64,000 bases of DNA. Source: Candidatus Baltobacteraceae bacterium (GTDB lineage: Bacteria > Vulcanimicrobiota > Vulcanimicrobiia > Vulcanimicrobiales > Vulcanimicrobiaceae). The notes beneath the pieces were generated by a model that was given only the letters and a program-made list of their open reading frames with translations, had not been told where the DNA came from and made no database searches. Of the stretch, positions 41,707 through 52,901 are shown in pieces. A program made the translations under genes and the position numbers. Every line of letters starts with the position of its first letter. The stretch's first letter is position 1. The stretch is taken from positions 293,281-357,280 of the forward strand of contig DASXGW010000013.1 of NCBI GenBank assembly GCA_036488875.1, given 5' to 3'.

Positions 41707-42699
41707 ATGCCGCAACCAACCCTTGACGTCGTCGGTATCGGAAATGCGATCGTCGACATTATCGCATCGGCCGACGATGCATTTCTCGAAACGCACGCCA
41801 TGTCAAAGGGCGGCATGATGCTCGTCGACCAGCAACGCGCCGAAGCGATCTACGCGCGAATGGGCCCCACGATGATCTCGTCGGGGGGATCGGCCGGCAA
41901 CACGATCGCCGGTATCGCATCGCTGGGCGGCCGTACCGGTTACATTGGGAAAGTCCGTGACGACGAGTTCGGCAACGCGTTTCGCCACGATATCACGGCG
42001 GCGGGTACGATCTTCCGCACCCCCGCGGCGACTGAAGGTCCGGCGACCGCGCAGTGCCTGATACTCGTGACACCCGATTCGCAGCGCACGATGAACACCT
42101 ACCTCGGAGCTTGCGTCAATATCGGGTCAGACGATATCGACGAAGACCTCATCCGTTCCGCGCAGTACACGTATCTCGAAGGGTATCTCTACGACGATCC
42201 GGCCGCCAAGCGCGCGTTCCATGCGGCCGCCGAGGTCGCGCATTCCGCTAAGCGTTGCGTCGCACTGTCGCTTTCGGACGCCTTCTGCGTCGAACGGCAC
42301 CGCAGCGATTTCCTCGCGCTGGTCGAACATCACGTCGACGTGCTGTTCGGCAACCGGGGCGAGATCGAAGCGCTCTTCGAATGCGGATGGGACGAAGCGA
42401 TCGCGCACCTCCGGCCGCTCACCGATCTCGCGGCGATCACGCGCGGCCCCGGCGGTTCGGTCGTCATCACGAAAAACGACGTCATCGAAGTTGCCGCCGA
42501 ACCCGTCGATCGCGTCGTCGACACGACCGGTGCCGGCGACCTTTATGCCGCCGGCTTTCTGTTCGGCTTGACGCGAGGCGTCCCGTTGCGCGAGTGCGGA
42601 CGTTTGGGGAGCATCGCCGCAGCCGAGATTATCGGCCACTTTGGCGCCCGCCCGCAAACGCCGCTGCACACGTTGGTACCGGCAGCGACGTTATCGTAG
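41707..42699 (+). CDS. PfkB-family sugar/adenosine kinase
   Basis: A 330-residue ribokinase-superfamily kinase. It has VVGIGNAIVDIIA, the glycine pair SSGGSAGNTIAGIASLGG, NRGEIEALF (the NxxE element) and the catalytic DTTGAGDLYAAGF. The N-terminal pattern (G-N-A-I-V-D, K-G-x-M-x-L) is that of adenosine kinase-like members. It phosphorylates a sugar or nucleoside with ATP. It is the first gene of a three-gene run with proline dehydrogenase seven bases downstream. Confidence 0.88.
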   Translation: MPQPTLDVVGIGNAIVDIIASADDAFLETHAMSKGGMMLVDQQRAEAIYARMGPTMISSGGSAGNTIAGIASLGGRTGYIGKVRDDEFGNAFRHDITAAGTIFRTPAATEGPATAQCLILVTPDSQRTMNTYLGACVNIGSDDIDEDLIRSAQYTYLEGYLYDDPAAKRAFHAAAEVAHSAKRCVALSLSDAFCVERHRSDFLALVEHHVDVLFGNRGEIEALFECGWDEAIAHLRPLTDLAAITRGPGGSVVITKNDVIEVAAEPVDRVVDTTGAGDLYAAGFLFGLTRGVPLRECGRLGSIAAAEIIGHFGARPQTPLHTLVPAATLS

Positions 42700-42705
42700 A
42701 GCGAG

Positions 42706-43629
42706 ATGCTCGACCGTCCTTTGCGCGCTGCGATTCTTGCCGCCGCCGATAATACGGCCGTTCGCCGCGTCGTGACGCGCTACGGTTTCCGCTTGGGAGC
42801 CGCGCGTTTTGTTGCCGGGGAGAGCGCCGACGACTTCCTACGCGTGGCCGCCGATCTCAACGCACAAGGCTTTGCGGTTGCGTGCGGCATTCTCGGCGAA
42901 GGCGTTCGCGATCGCGCAGAGGCAACGGCGGCGGCCGATACCTATTGCGAGCTTTTGCGGACGTTTGCCGCACGCAGGCTCGATGCCAACGTTGCGTTCA
43001 AGCTGACGCACGTGGGCCTCGATCTCGATCCCGAACTTGCCTACGATAACGCGGCCCGGATCGCGCAGGCCGCGCTCGATACTGGCAACACGATGCGTAT
43101 GGATATGGAACAGTCGCGCTACGTCGATTCGACCCTCGCCACGTACCGCCGGCTGCGCGAGCGCTTCGAGAACGTTGGCTTCGTTCTGCAGTCGTGCTTG
43201 CACCGTTCGCTCGACGATCTTCGGGCGCTGACGCCGTTGCGTCCCAACGTTCGGCTGGTCAAGGGCGCGTATCTCGAGCCGCCGGAAATCGCCTTTCCGA
43301 AGAAACGCGATGTCGACGATAGCTATTTGCGCCTTGCCGAGAACGCGCTGTCCAACGAAGGATACACGTGTATTGCGACGCACGATCCGGCGATCGTGGA
43401 GCACGTGCGCGCCTTCGCGGCGCGCAAGGGTCTTCCGAAACGAGGCCGGTTCGAGTTTCAAATGCTCTACGGCATTTCCACACCACTGGCACGCAAGCTG
43501 ATTGATGAGGGATACCGCGTGCGCCTGGCCGTACCGTTCGGCAGTTTTTGGTTTCCCTATCTCATGCGGCGCCTTGCCGAGCGCCCCGCCAATCTGGCGT
43601 TCTTCCTGCGCGGAGCTTTGGGGCGATGA
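42706..43629 (+). CDS. proline dehydrogenase
   Basis: A 307-residue FAD enzyme converting proline to pyrroline-5-carboxylate. TIM-barrel signatures: LTHVGLDLD, VGFVLQSCLHRSLDDL, RLVKGAYLEPPEIAF, IATHDPAIVEHV, and FEFQMLYGIS, with the terminal YRVRLAVPFGSFWFPYLMRR. It is a stand-alone PutB/FadM-type, not fused to P5C dehydrogenase, which is not in this window. Confidence 0.92.
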   Translation: MLDRPLRAAILAAADNTAVRRVVTRYGFRLGAARFVAGESADDFLRVAADLNAQGFAVACGILGEGVRDRAEATAAADTYCELLRTFAARRLDANVAFKLTHVGLDLDPELAYDNAARIAQAALDTGNTMRMDMEQSRYVDSTLATYRRLRERFENVGFVLQSCLHRSLDDLRALTPLRPNVRLVKGAYLEPPEIAFPKKRDVDDSYLRLAENALSNEGYTCIATHDPAIVEHVRAFAARKGLPKRGRFEFQMLYGISTPLARKLIDEGYRVRLAVPFGSFWFPYLMRRLAERPANLAFFLRGALGR

Positions 43630-44498
43630 GCGCGTTGCGTAAGGGCGTGTGGTCGGCGGTGTTGACCCCGGTCGACCGGCAGCTGCGACCCGACCCGCGC
43701 AAAGCCGTCGAGTATTACGACTGGCTGCTGCACGAGGGCATCGATGGTCTCAACGTGCTCGGCAGCAACGGCGAAGCGCCGTCGTTCGGCACCGGCCAAC
43801 GGATTCGCTATATGGAAGCGATCGCGCAAAGCGGTCTTCCCCGCGACCGCATGATGATTGGAACCGGTACGACGTCGCTCGAAGATACCGTGCGTCTCAC
43901 GCAAACCGCGCTCGACTGCGGATTTGCCGCCGCGCTGATCATGCCGCCCTTTTTCTTTCGCGACGCGGGCGACGACGGCGTCGTCGCATTTTTTGCGGCT
44001 CTACTGGCAAGGATCGACGATCCGGGACGACGCTTGATGCTGTACAACTGGCCGGCCGTGAGCGGCATCACGTTCCACACGGCTCTCGTCGACCGGCTGA
44101 TCGGCGAGTTTCCACACGCTATTTGCGGCATGAAAGACACGTCCAACAACGAGCCGCTCCAGCGCGACGTCCTCGCGCGTCATCCCGACTTGGCCGTTTT
44201 TCCGAGCTCCGAAGAGTTTCTCACGACGGCGCGTGAGTACGGCGCATCGGGCTGCATTTCGGGTTCGGTCGCGCTTTGGCCGCAGCTCTCGCAGCGCGTG
44301 TGGCAAACCGGTGAGGGCGCCGAACGCCTGGTGCGACTGCGTCACTGCATCGCCGGACCGAACATGCTCGTGCGGGTGCGCTACCTTACGTCGCGAATGC
44401 GCGACGACGATGCGTGGGAACGTCCGATGCCGCCGCTCGTGCCGATGACGATGGAAGAGAAGGGCGCGCTCGAAGCGGCCGTCAGCCGCTGCGCTTGA
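43626..44498 (+). CDS. DHDPS/NAL family lyase
   Basis: A 290-residue class I aldolase starting at ATG 43626 (ATGA overlap with proline dehydrogenase). It has GLNVLGSNGEAPSF, the conserved tyrosine in LMLYNWPAVSG and the Schiff-base lysine in CGMKDTSNN. The Asn-Gly-Glu variant of the usual GTTGE motif points to a catabolic aldolase/hydrolyase rather than DapA. Its location after proline dehydrogenase is consistent with hydroxyproline or related amino-acid breakdown, where a DHDPS-family deaminase acts (inference). Confidence 0.85.
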   Translation: MSALRKGVWSAVLTPVDRQLRPDPRKAVEYYDWLLHEGIDGLNVLGSNGEAPSFGTGQRIRYMEAIAQSGLPRDRMMIGTGTTSLEDTVRLTQTALDCGFAAALIMPPFFFRDAGDDGVVAFFAALLARIDDPGRRLMLYNWPAVSGITFHTALVDRLIGEFPHAICGMKDTSNNEPLQRDVLARHPDLAVFPSSEEFLTTAREYGASGCISGSVALWPQLSQRVWQTGEGAERLVRLRHCIAGPNMLVRVRYLTSRMRDDDAWERPMPPLVPMTMEEKGALEAAVSRCA

Positions 44499-45588
44499 GC
44501 GCGGTATTCCCGAAGACCCGGCGCAACGTCTCCCAGAACGTGTCGGGCGCCGATGCGAGAGCGGCCGGCAGAGCCGGCGTTGCCGGAAGCATCACCCGCG
44601 GCACCACGCTGCCGTCTTTGACGCCTCGCTCGAACGCGCAGACGAGCGCATCGCGATCGTCGAACGCCAGCATATCGAGTTCCAGCGGTTTTTCCGGGCG
44701 AACTTGACGAATGGTGATCTGCCGCTTGTCCTGAGCTCCTCCCAGGCGCACGATTTCGTTGGTAGCCTGCGCGATGCGCAGCTCGTAGTCGATCAGGCGC
44801 TGTTGCCAAAGCGTCGCAATGTTGTAAGCCATCTCCGCCAGGCCGAGCGTCGATCCTTCGGCCAGCGCATTGCGCTCGCAATCGACGAAGACGACGGTGA
44901 CTTCGGTCGCGCCGTTATCGACCGCTATGCCGAGCGGCGACGTATGCACGATGCAGCCGTCGGCGTAAAGGTTGTGCTGCTCGCCGAATGCTAACTCGAC
45001 TGGGCTGAAGAGCCCCGGCATCGCCGACGATGCCAGCAGCGCCATGACGAAGTTCTCGCGGGTCAGGTCGTGATATTCGGTGAGTCGCGCTCTGCGCGGC
45101 ATGTCCACGTCCTTGACGAACGCCCGGAAGACGGCGGCCGACGCTTGTGAGGCGTTGGTGGCGCCGATGAGCAGTGACGTCTGCAAGCAATCGAAGTCCA
45201 CCATCTTCCCCAGCGCTTCGTGGACGGCGGCCAAACTCGACTTATGGTACTCACCAAGCTTGCGAAGGAACGGCAGCGCTGACGCCGCGCGCGCCACCCC
45301 CATCGCGTCGCGCCACGGGTTGCCGTAGCCGATCGAGCCGACGTGATCGATCAGGCGCCGCAGGCGCGGTACGTGTGGAAAGAGCTCGCGGGCGTGGGTC
45401 GGAAACTCCTGGTGCCAAAAGCGTTCGAGCGCGTTCTCTACCGTGCCGGCTGCAATGAGCGCTGCGTTGATCGCGCCGATCGAGACGCCGCAGATCACGT
45501 CGTATCGCTCGCGCTGGAGAAGAGCAGATGCGACACCTGCCTCGTAGGCACCGTGCGCTCCGCCGCCGCTCAGAACCAACGCTTTCAT
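44482..45588 (-). CDS. patatin-like phospholipase
   Basis: A 368-residue serine acyl hydrolase. The oxyanion loop is LSGGGAHGAYEAGV, the nucleophile GVSIGAINA, and the catalytic aspartate is in YADGCIVHTSP (Asp-Gly). The C-terminal half is helical and less conserved. It lacks a signal peptide and probably acts on phospholipids from the cytosol. It overlaps the convergent lyase by 17 bases. Confidence 0.9.
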   Translation of the reverse strand: MKALVLSGGGAHGAYEAGVASALLQRERYDVICGVSIGAINAALIAAGTVENALERFWHQEFPTHARELFPHVPRLRRLIDHVGSIGYGNPWRDAMGVARAASALPFLRKLGEYHKSSLAAVHEALGKMVDFDCLQTSLLIGATNASQASAAVFRAFVKDVDMPRRARLTEYHDLTRENFVMALLASSAMPGLFSPVELAFGEQHNLYADGCIVHTSPLGIAVDNGATEVTVVFVDCERNALAEGSTLGLAEMAYNIATLWQQRLIDYELRIAQATNEIVRLGGAQDKRQITIRQVRPEKPLELDMLAFDDRDALVCAFERGVKDGSVVPRVMLPATPALPAALASAPDTFWETLRRVFGNTALKRSG

Positions 45589-45638
45589 CTTATTAGATTA
45601 TCGGCTTATCGCAGGTATGCGTAAACGCCCTTCCTACT

Positions 45639-47342
45639 TCATAAAGCTCTAACGAATGGGCCGTTTGCCCCTCTTATATAGGCCTTGCGTACGCCGGCAG
45701 TCTCAAAAACGATGACTTCATTTACGCCTGGGCGCAGCCAGGCGCCCGGGACGTAGAGCGCGTCTTGCGGTCCGGCCGACCAGTACCGGCCGAGGTTTCG
45801 CCCGTTGACGAAGAGCACACCCTTGCCGAAGCCGCGCATGTCCAAAAACGTATCGTGCGTCTGCGAAACGTCAAACGTTCCGCGGAAGAACGCGGGCGCG
45901 GCCCGCACGCCGCCGTCGAACTTCAGCGGCGAAAAATCGTCGAGCGGCAGCGGGAAGATTTGCCAGTCGAGCAGTTCGCCGCCGTTGTAACGTACCGACC
46001 GTTCGATACCCTTACGCTCGGCCTCGATGAGCGGACCGTAGTTGATTCGGCCGCAGTTTTCTACCAGGATATCGAGCGTTGCGCCGGCGGGACGCGCGGG
46101 GAGATGCAATCCGGTCGAACCGGTGCGACGGTCCAAGCTGCCGGCAACGGCGCCGTCGAGCATGACCGTTGCGTAGTCGCGCACCGCGTCGATCTCGAGC
46201 AGCCCGGCGCAAGCGTCCCCAAGCGTCGTTCGATAGAGCGCAAATCCGAACGCTTGTCCGAACGCTTCCATCGACTGCGGCCGCTCGACCCGGACCGCGT
46301 CGCGCAGCAGCGGTTCGAGCGAAGCGCACTCCTGCAACGCGAACTCCTCGATCTCCAGGATCTGCGGAGCCGGCGGTACGGGTCGCAGCGGCACCTTGCG
46401 AACCGCGGCGATCGCATCGCGAAAGGCAAAGTATTTTGGCCGCGGCCGCCCCGCTTCGTCAATGGCCGCCAGATAGTCGTAACTCGTCGTCACGGGCGCG
46501 TACGGCTCGCGCTCCGAACCGTTGGCGCCGTTGGTGAAACCGAAGTTGGTGCCGCCGTGCAGCATGTACACGTTGAACGAACAGTCGGATTGCGCCATCC
46601 ACGCCACGTCGCGAATCTGCTGGGCGTCGTCGCGCAACTGGTGCGGTTCGCCCCAATGATCGAACCAGCCGGCCCAGTATTCACCGCAGATCGGACGCTG
46701 CAGCGGCCGCAGCTCGCGCAGGATCGCCAAGTCTCGCTCGGGGTCGCCGGGGGCAAACGTCGATGCGACGGCGATATCGGCAAGTGCGCCGCGTCCGACG
46801 TCGCCCGGCTGATCGACGGTGTAAAAAGGCGATTCGCCGAAGCCGGCGTCGTCGAGTGCGGTACGCATCGCCGATAGGTAGGACGCGTCGTCGCCGAACG
46901 CACCGTATTCGTTTTCAAGCTGCACGGCGACGATCGGGCCGCCGCGCGAACGCTGCAGGGGCGCAAGCTCCGTTCCGAGCCGGCGCAGCCATCGCCGTAC
47001 CGGAGTCATGTACGAATCGTGCGCGGTGCGCAGGCGCATCTCCGGATTTGCCAGCAGCCACGCCGGCAAGCCGCCGAGATCCCACTCCGCGCACACGTAC
47101 GGCCCCGGCCGCAGCACGACCGCCAGTCCGCACTGGGCAGCGAGCCGGACGTATTCGGCGACGTCGTTAGGCCCCGCGAAATCGAAGCGCTCCGGTTGAG
47201 GTTCGTGCAGATTCCAGAACACGTACGTCGACACGGCGTCGAGCCCCATGGCGTACGCCATCTCCAATCGCGCGCGCCAGTATTCCCGCGGTATTCGCGG
47301 GTAATGCATCTCGCCGCTGAAGAACTGGCCGCCGGCGATCAC
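45639..47342 (-). CDS. GH35 beta-galactosidase
   Basis: A 567-residue glycoside hydrolase starting at GTG 47342 (GTGA overlap with galT). It begins FFSGEMHYPRIPREYWRARL, then STYVFWNLHEP and RPGPYVCAEWDLGGLPAWLL. The acid/base is Glu145 (QLENEYG), the nucleophile Glu221 (GEYWAGWFDHWG). The jelly-roll C-terminus ends VNGRNLGRYWSAGPQDALYVP. No signal peptide is evident, so it is probably cytosolic and acts on imported galactosides. It provides galactose for galK and galT of the same operon. Confidence 0.93.
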   Translation of the reverse strand: MIAGGQFFSGEMHYPRIPREYWRARLEMAYAMGLDAVSTYVFWNLHEPQPERFDFAGPNDVAEYVRLAAQCGLAVVLRPGPYVCAEWDLGGLPAWLLANPEMRLRTAHDSYMTPVRRWLRRLGTELAPLQRSRGGPIVAVQLENEYGAFGDDASYLSAMRTALDDAGFGESPFYTVDQPGDVGRGALADIAVASTFAPGDPERDLAILRELRPLQRPICGEYWAGWFDHWGEPHQLRDDAQQIRDVAWMAQSDCSFNVYMLHGGTNFGFTNGANGSEREPYAPVTTSYDYLAAIDEAGRPRPKYFAFRDAIAAVRKVPLRPVPPAPQILEIEEFALQECASLEPLLRDAVRVERPQSMEAFGQAFGFALYRTTLGDACAGLLEIDAVRDYATVMLDGAVAGSLDRRTGSTGLHLPARPAGATLDILVENCGRINYGPLIEAERKGIERSVRYNGGELLDWQIFPLPLDDFSPLKFDGGVRAAPAFFRGTFDVSQTHDTFLDMRGFGKGVLFVNGRNLGRYWSAGPQDALYVPGAWLRPGVNEVIVFETAGVRKAYIRGANGPFVRAL

Positions 47343-48340
47343 GCGTCGCGTAAGTGCTTAGCCGCGTCCTCGGCGGTGAGATCCCGTTGCGGCTGCCCCA
47401 GCATCTCGTAGCCGACCATGTACTTGCGAACGCTTGCCGAGCGCAGGAGCGGCGGATAGTAGTGTGCGTGCGCGTGCCATTCGGCATGCTCGTCACCGTC
47501 GCACGGCCGTTGATGAAAGCCCATCGAATACGGAAACGGTACGCCGAACAGGCGATCGTACCGGGTGACGAGCGTCTTGATGGCGCGCGCGAGGCTCGCG
47601 CGCTCTTGAGCATCGTACTCGTCGAGCGATCCGCGGTGCCGTCGTCCGAGAATCATCGCTTCGAACGGCCACGTTGCCCAGAACGGCACCATCACGACCG
47701 TGCGATCGTCGAGGTAGATAAGCCGCTCCTTCCGCTCGACCTCGAAGGCGGCGTACGCGCAGAGCAGACACTCGCCCGACGTTTTCCAATGCTCGCGTAA
47801 GGATACGCATTCTTTCGCGAGTTCGTTTGGAATCGACGACTCGGCCCAGATTTGTCCGTGCGGATGCGGATTGCTCGCACCCATCATCGAGCCGCGATTC
47901 TCGAAGATCGTCACCGCGTTGACGAAGGGCAGCGCACCGAGTTCTTCATATTGTGCCGCCCAACAATCGACGATCTCCACGATCTCGCTCTCCGGCATCG
48001 ATTCGAAGTGCAAGTCATGGCGTGGCGAGAAGCAGAGAACGCGGCATTCCCCGGCAACCTCTTGCCGCACGACGATGTCGTCCTGAGCGTGTCGAACGGC
48101 TGGAGTGACCTCGGGTACTAATGCCGGGAAGTCGTTTTCGAACACGTACGTCGACGTGTAGTGCGGATTGCGTTCATGGTTCGCGCGTTCGTTGCCGGGG
48201 CAGAGGTAGCACGTAGGGTCGTAACGCTGCGCCGCCGGTACCGGCGCCTGAGATCGTTCGCCCAGCCACGGCCGCTCGATGCGATGCGAAGAAACCAGCA
48301 CCCACTCCCGCGTCAATGGATTGAATCGCCGCTCGGCCAT
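47339..48340 (-). CDS. galT: galactose-1-phosphate uridylyltransferase
   Basis: A 333-residue Leloir enzyme. It has RRFNPLTREWVLVSSHR, the zinc site CYLCPGN, YVFENDFPAL, the catalytic HPHGQIWAESSIPNE, and WPFEAMILGRRH with the C-terminal WHAHAHYYPP. All expected motifs are present. It lies 35 bases after the MBOAT gene and is coupled to the GH35 gene. No galE is in the window. Confidence 0.95.
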   Translation of the reverse strand: MAERRFNPLTREWVLVSSHRIERPWLGERSQAPVPAAQRYDPTCYLCPGNERANHERNPHYTSTYVFENDFPALVPEVTPAVRHAQDDIVVRQEVAGECRVLCFSPRHDLHFESMPESEIVEIVDCWAAQYEELGALPFVNAVTIFENRGSMMGASNPHPHGQIWAESSIPNELAKECVSLREHWKTSGECLLCAYAAFEVERKERLIYLDDRTVVMVPFWATWPFEAMILGRRHRGSLDEYDAQERASLARAIKTLVTRYDRLFGVPFPYSMGFHQRPCDGDEHAEWHAHAHYYPPLLRSASVRKYMVGYEMLGQPQRDLTAEDAAKHLRDA

Positions 48341-48375
48341 CCGAGCCTATTTGCGCGCCGGCACCGCTATGTCAT

Positions 48376-50921
48376 CTAGAACTTGAAGTAGATGAAGGTC
48401 TCGGCGGCGCCGGGCCACGAGAATAGCTCGGCTCCCAGCAGCATCGCAGTAATGGCGCTCGCTTGCGCAAACCGAGGAAGGGCGGCCCACGTAAAGCGTA
48501 CGGCGTTTTCGCCCAGCGCGATGCGCACGATCCCAAAGAGTACGACGGCACCCGCGATCACGGCGCACCAGCCGGCAATCGTCGAAGATCCCGGACCGCC
48601 GGTGAACATTGCACGGTAGATTTCGAACGCTTGCGAAAAGCTCTGCGCTCGGAACGGAATCCACGCGAGCGTGACCGCGGTGAACGTGAGCAGCGCTCGC
48701 AGCGCTACCATCGGCCGGTTTGAAGGATTGACTTTGCCGATGCCGGTGATGCGCTCGAAGGCTAAGAACAGCCCGTGCAAACCGCCCCATGCAACGAAAG
48801 TCCACTGGGCACCGTGCCAAAGGCCGCCGAGCAGCATCGTGATCATCAAGTTGCGTATCGTGCTCAGCCGGCCGCCGCGGCTTCCGCCCAGGGGAATGTA
48901 CAGGTAGTCGCGCAGCCACGTCGAGAGCGTCATGTGCCAGCGATGCCAGAAGTCCGTGACGCTCGTTGCGAGGTACGGCAGATTGAAGTTCTCCGGAAAG
49001 ACGAATCCGAAGAGCCGCGCGGTTCCGACGGCGATATCGGTATAGGCGGAAAAATCGAAGTAAATTTGCATCGAAAATGCAAAGGCGGCGGTCCACGCCG
49101 CGGGCGCACCCGGGTGAGCGCCGCTTGCGCCGAAATAGGCGTCGACGGCCGGCGCAAACTGATCGGCGATCGCCAGTTTCTTGAAAAGCCCAAAAGTGAT
49201 GCGGCCGGCGGCGTAGGCCACGTCGCTTGCGTTCGGAGGCTTCCAATGCAGCAGCTCGCCGAAGAACAGCCCCGCGCGTACGATCGGGCCCGACAGCAGC
49301 TGCGGAAAGAACGCGATATAGAGCGCGTAATCCGGCGCGCTGCGGATAGCCGGCGTCTTGGCGCGGTAGACGTCGACGAGATACGAGATGCTTTGAAAGG
49401 TGTGGAAGCTGATGCCGATTGGGACGATCCAATTGACCAGCCACGGATCGGGATGAACGCCGAACAGCGCCGAGATCGTTGCGGTGGTGAGGTTGGCGTA
49501 TTTGAACGTACCTAAGAATGCGAGGTTGGCGGCGACGCCGGCCGCCAACAGCAGCCGCCGGCGGCGCCCGAACGTTCGTTCCAAGGCCAAGGCAATAAAA
49601 AAATCGCTCGCGGTCAGCGCGAAGAGAAAAACGACGTACCACCCGTTCCAGGCGGCGTAGAAGACGTAGCTTGCGATCAATAGCAAGTATCGCCGCCACA
49701 TCGTCGGTAGCACGTAGAAAAACGCGGCGACGATCGCGACCAAAACGGCGGCGCCGATGCCCCAGCGCATCGATTGTATTGGGAACTGCAGCGTGGACGC
49801 CGGCGGCATGGGCCCGATCAACGAATGCTGTGGCGGGGCCGAGCCGGCGAGCGCGCGCGCGACGTCGCGACCGAGAAGCTCGCTAAAGCGCAGGCTGCCG
49901 TCGCGATTGAGATGATCGTGATCGGCGAAGAGTGCCGGCTGCTCCAAGCTCATGTAGCCTTGAGCCGGCAACAGGCGTGCGAGCCCGCTCCGTGCGAGCG
50001 CCTTCAACGACGCCCCGAGCGCCTCGCCGGAGTTTCGGTGCGCTGGGCGCGTCGGAATGCGCACGAAGATGACCGGCGTGCCCGCCGCAACGTAGCGCTT
50101 CACGATCGGATAGAGCCACTCGCGGCGATACGCCGCATAGGTTGGGCTGGCGTGTGGGATCCTCAGAACCTGCGCGGGCATGGCCGCGCGCACCTCCGGT
50201 GTAACGCCGGGCGGGTATTGAATCTGATTCCGGCGGAAGTCGACGCGCATTCCCTCGAGCGTCTCCTCGCGCGGATGCCATACGAGCGGCGCATAGAACG
50301 GCTTCGCACGAGCTCGCGCGATGGCGGCGAACCGGGCGCCGGGATCGGCGGCAAAGGCCTGAATGTCGTCGCGCAGAATCGGCCCGCGCAACAATAAGTC
50401 GAGGCCGGTCGTGAGCTGCATGGTCAGCCCGTCGAAGGTTCCGGCAATCTTCGGAATCTGTGCCGGCGCGACCGCAAAAACCAAGTAGTGTAAGTCTTGC
50501 TCGCGCTGGTCGCCGTCAATGCTTCCGATGGCGCTGTCGTCGTCGGCGTAGGTATCGACCGGAATGACCAAGGCGTGAAAGCGCCGTGCCGTCGGATCGA
50601 TTTCGTGCAGGAAGTAATACCAGCATCGCGGCGTCGTTCCGCGGACGCCGCCGTTAACGAAACGCAGCTCTCCTCCGGCAGCAGCAGCCGCCGTCGCCGG
50701 ATCGAGCCCCGAGTAGATGCGAGAGTCGCCGACGACGAGTACGTCGGTGCGTGGGTTCGCCGTGAAGTCGAGCAAAACGCGGCGCGCCGCCTCGAAGTCG
50801 CCCGCGCTCGAATCCGGGTCGACCACGTTTCGATAGATGGGCGTGTAGAAGAGCAACGCGTCGGCAGCAACAAAGAGCAGCACCGCCACAAGCAGGACGT
50901 TGGAAAGACGCACCAAGCGCT

Positions 50922-50925
<4 letters not shown>
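48376..50925 (-). CDS. SGNH hydrolase-MBOAT O-acyltransferase fusion
   Basis: An 849-residue membrane protein starting at ATG 50925 (ATGA overlap with galK). An N-terminal helix (10-28) leads to a presumably periplasmic SGNH/AlgX-like domain: GDSR at 66-69 as block I and Asp335-x-x-His338 (ADHDHLN) as block V. From about 388 a polytopic MBOAT domain follows, with SFHTFQSISYLVDVYR, FFPQLLSGPI, FWHRWHMTLSTWLRDYLY (His661) and GGLWHGAQW with His704 as the expected catalytic histidine. In alginate-type systems these two activities are separate proteins (AlgI, AlgJ/X). Role: O-acylation of an exported glycan. Confidence 0.88.
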
Positions 50926-51977
<1,052 letters not shown>

Positions 51978-51999
51978 TATGCCGGGACCTCGTCGCCGC

Positions 52000-52167
52000 T
52001 CATGTCGGCTCGATGCCGGGTGACGACGCGTAGGCGTATTCGCGAACGATGCCGGAGTGCTCGACGCCGTCGGCATCCGTGCCGAGCAGACACCGAGCGT
52101 GGCCGCCCGTAAAATGATTGTGCGCATCAAAATACAGCACCGCGACTAGCGCGAGCAACGCCTTCAT
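52000..52167 (-). CDS. 55-residue ORF, putative small exported or anchored protein
   Basis: ATG 52167 to TGA 52000-52002. The N-terminus (MKALLALVAVLYF) is a short hydrophobic segment, followed by a polar part with His, Cys and acidic residues (DAHNHFTGGHARC). It sits between tonB and galK on the same strand and fits the space, but it has no good ribosome site and no recognised family. It could be a real small protein or chance. Confidence 0.35.
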   Translation of the reverse strand: MKALLALVAVLYFDAHNHFTGGHARCLLGTDADGVEHSGIVREYAYASSPGIEPT

Positions 52168-52182
52168 GGCGAGCGATTTTGA

Positions 52183-52845
52183 CTACGAGGCGAAATCGAC
52201 CTTGAAAAGGTACGTCCCGCCGACCGGCTGACAGTCCACGATCGACGGTGCGTACGTCGAGCGGCGTGCCGCGTCGACGGCCGCACGATCCAAGCTCATC
52301 GTGCCCGTCGACGTGTAGATGTGCGCATCGGTAACGCGTCCGCGGCCGTCGAGCGATACCTGCACCTGTGCGGTCGCTTGTGTGCCGGCGGCGTCTTCGG
52401 GTTCGTCGGGACTGATAGCATCGAGCACATGCGCCGGTGCGTACGGATTCGAACACGCCGGTTGCGGAATCGGCGACGGCGAAGCGGACCCGATACCGTC
52501 GCCGGCAATGGACGGTCCCGACGTAGCAACGACGGGAGGTCCGGCCGAAACCGGACCTCCGCCGTGAGCGACGGCATGCGGCGGATGAACGCTAACCCGC
52601 GTGCTCGTCGATGCGTGCGACGGTGACATAACGTGGTGTGGCTGCGGGCGTGGCGTGGGCGGCGGCGTGGGCGGCGGGGTCGCGATATGGACGATGCTGA
52701 TGTGCTGCGGTACCTCAGCTTGCGCTCGCGCGGGCGGCGTCGTTCGCGCAACGATGGCGAAAACGACGTGGATCGCGAGCGAAATCGCCAGCGCCCAAAC
52801 CAGAATCCGATTGCTCGACCGTCCGTTCACGTACGAGTAGTGCAC
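52183..52845 (-). CDS. TonB-family energy transducer
   Basis: A 220-residue protein starting at GTG 52845. One membrane helix (about 13-33, ILVWALAISLAIHVVFAIVA) is followed by a Pro-rich spacer (PPPTPPPTPRPQPHH) and a C-terminal TonB domain (TAQVQVSLDGRGRVTDAHIY, LDRAAVDAARRSTYAPSIVD). It should couple the proton motive force to outer-membrane receptors such as the one at the right edge. It is the first gene of the galactose operon, which suggests uptake of galactosides through a TonB-dependent receptor (inference). Confidence 0.87.
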   Translation of the reverse strand: MHYSYVNGRSSNRILVWALAISLAIHVVFAIVARTTPPARAQAEVPQHISIVHIATPPPTPPPTPRPQPHHVMSPSHASTSTRVSVHPPHAVAHGGGPVSAGPPVVATSGPSIAGDGIGSASPSPIPQPACSNPYAPAHVLDAISPDEPEDAAGTQATAQVQVSLDGRGRVTDAHIYTSTGTMSLDRAAVDAARRSTYAPSIVDCQPVGGTYLFKVDFAS

Positions 52846-52901
52846 GGCGCTGCTCGCTTGTGACGTGCGCGAGCGAGGTCACAAAACGCCTCCGTAGAAC
52901 G

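Noticed and set aside
48347-49699. 450-codon frame within the MBOAT gene
   Set aside because: Overlaps the conserved MBOAT core; sequence is Arg-rich without homology.
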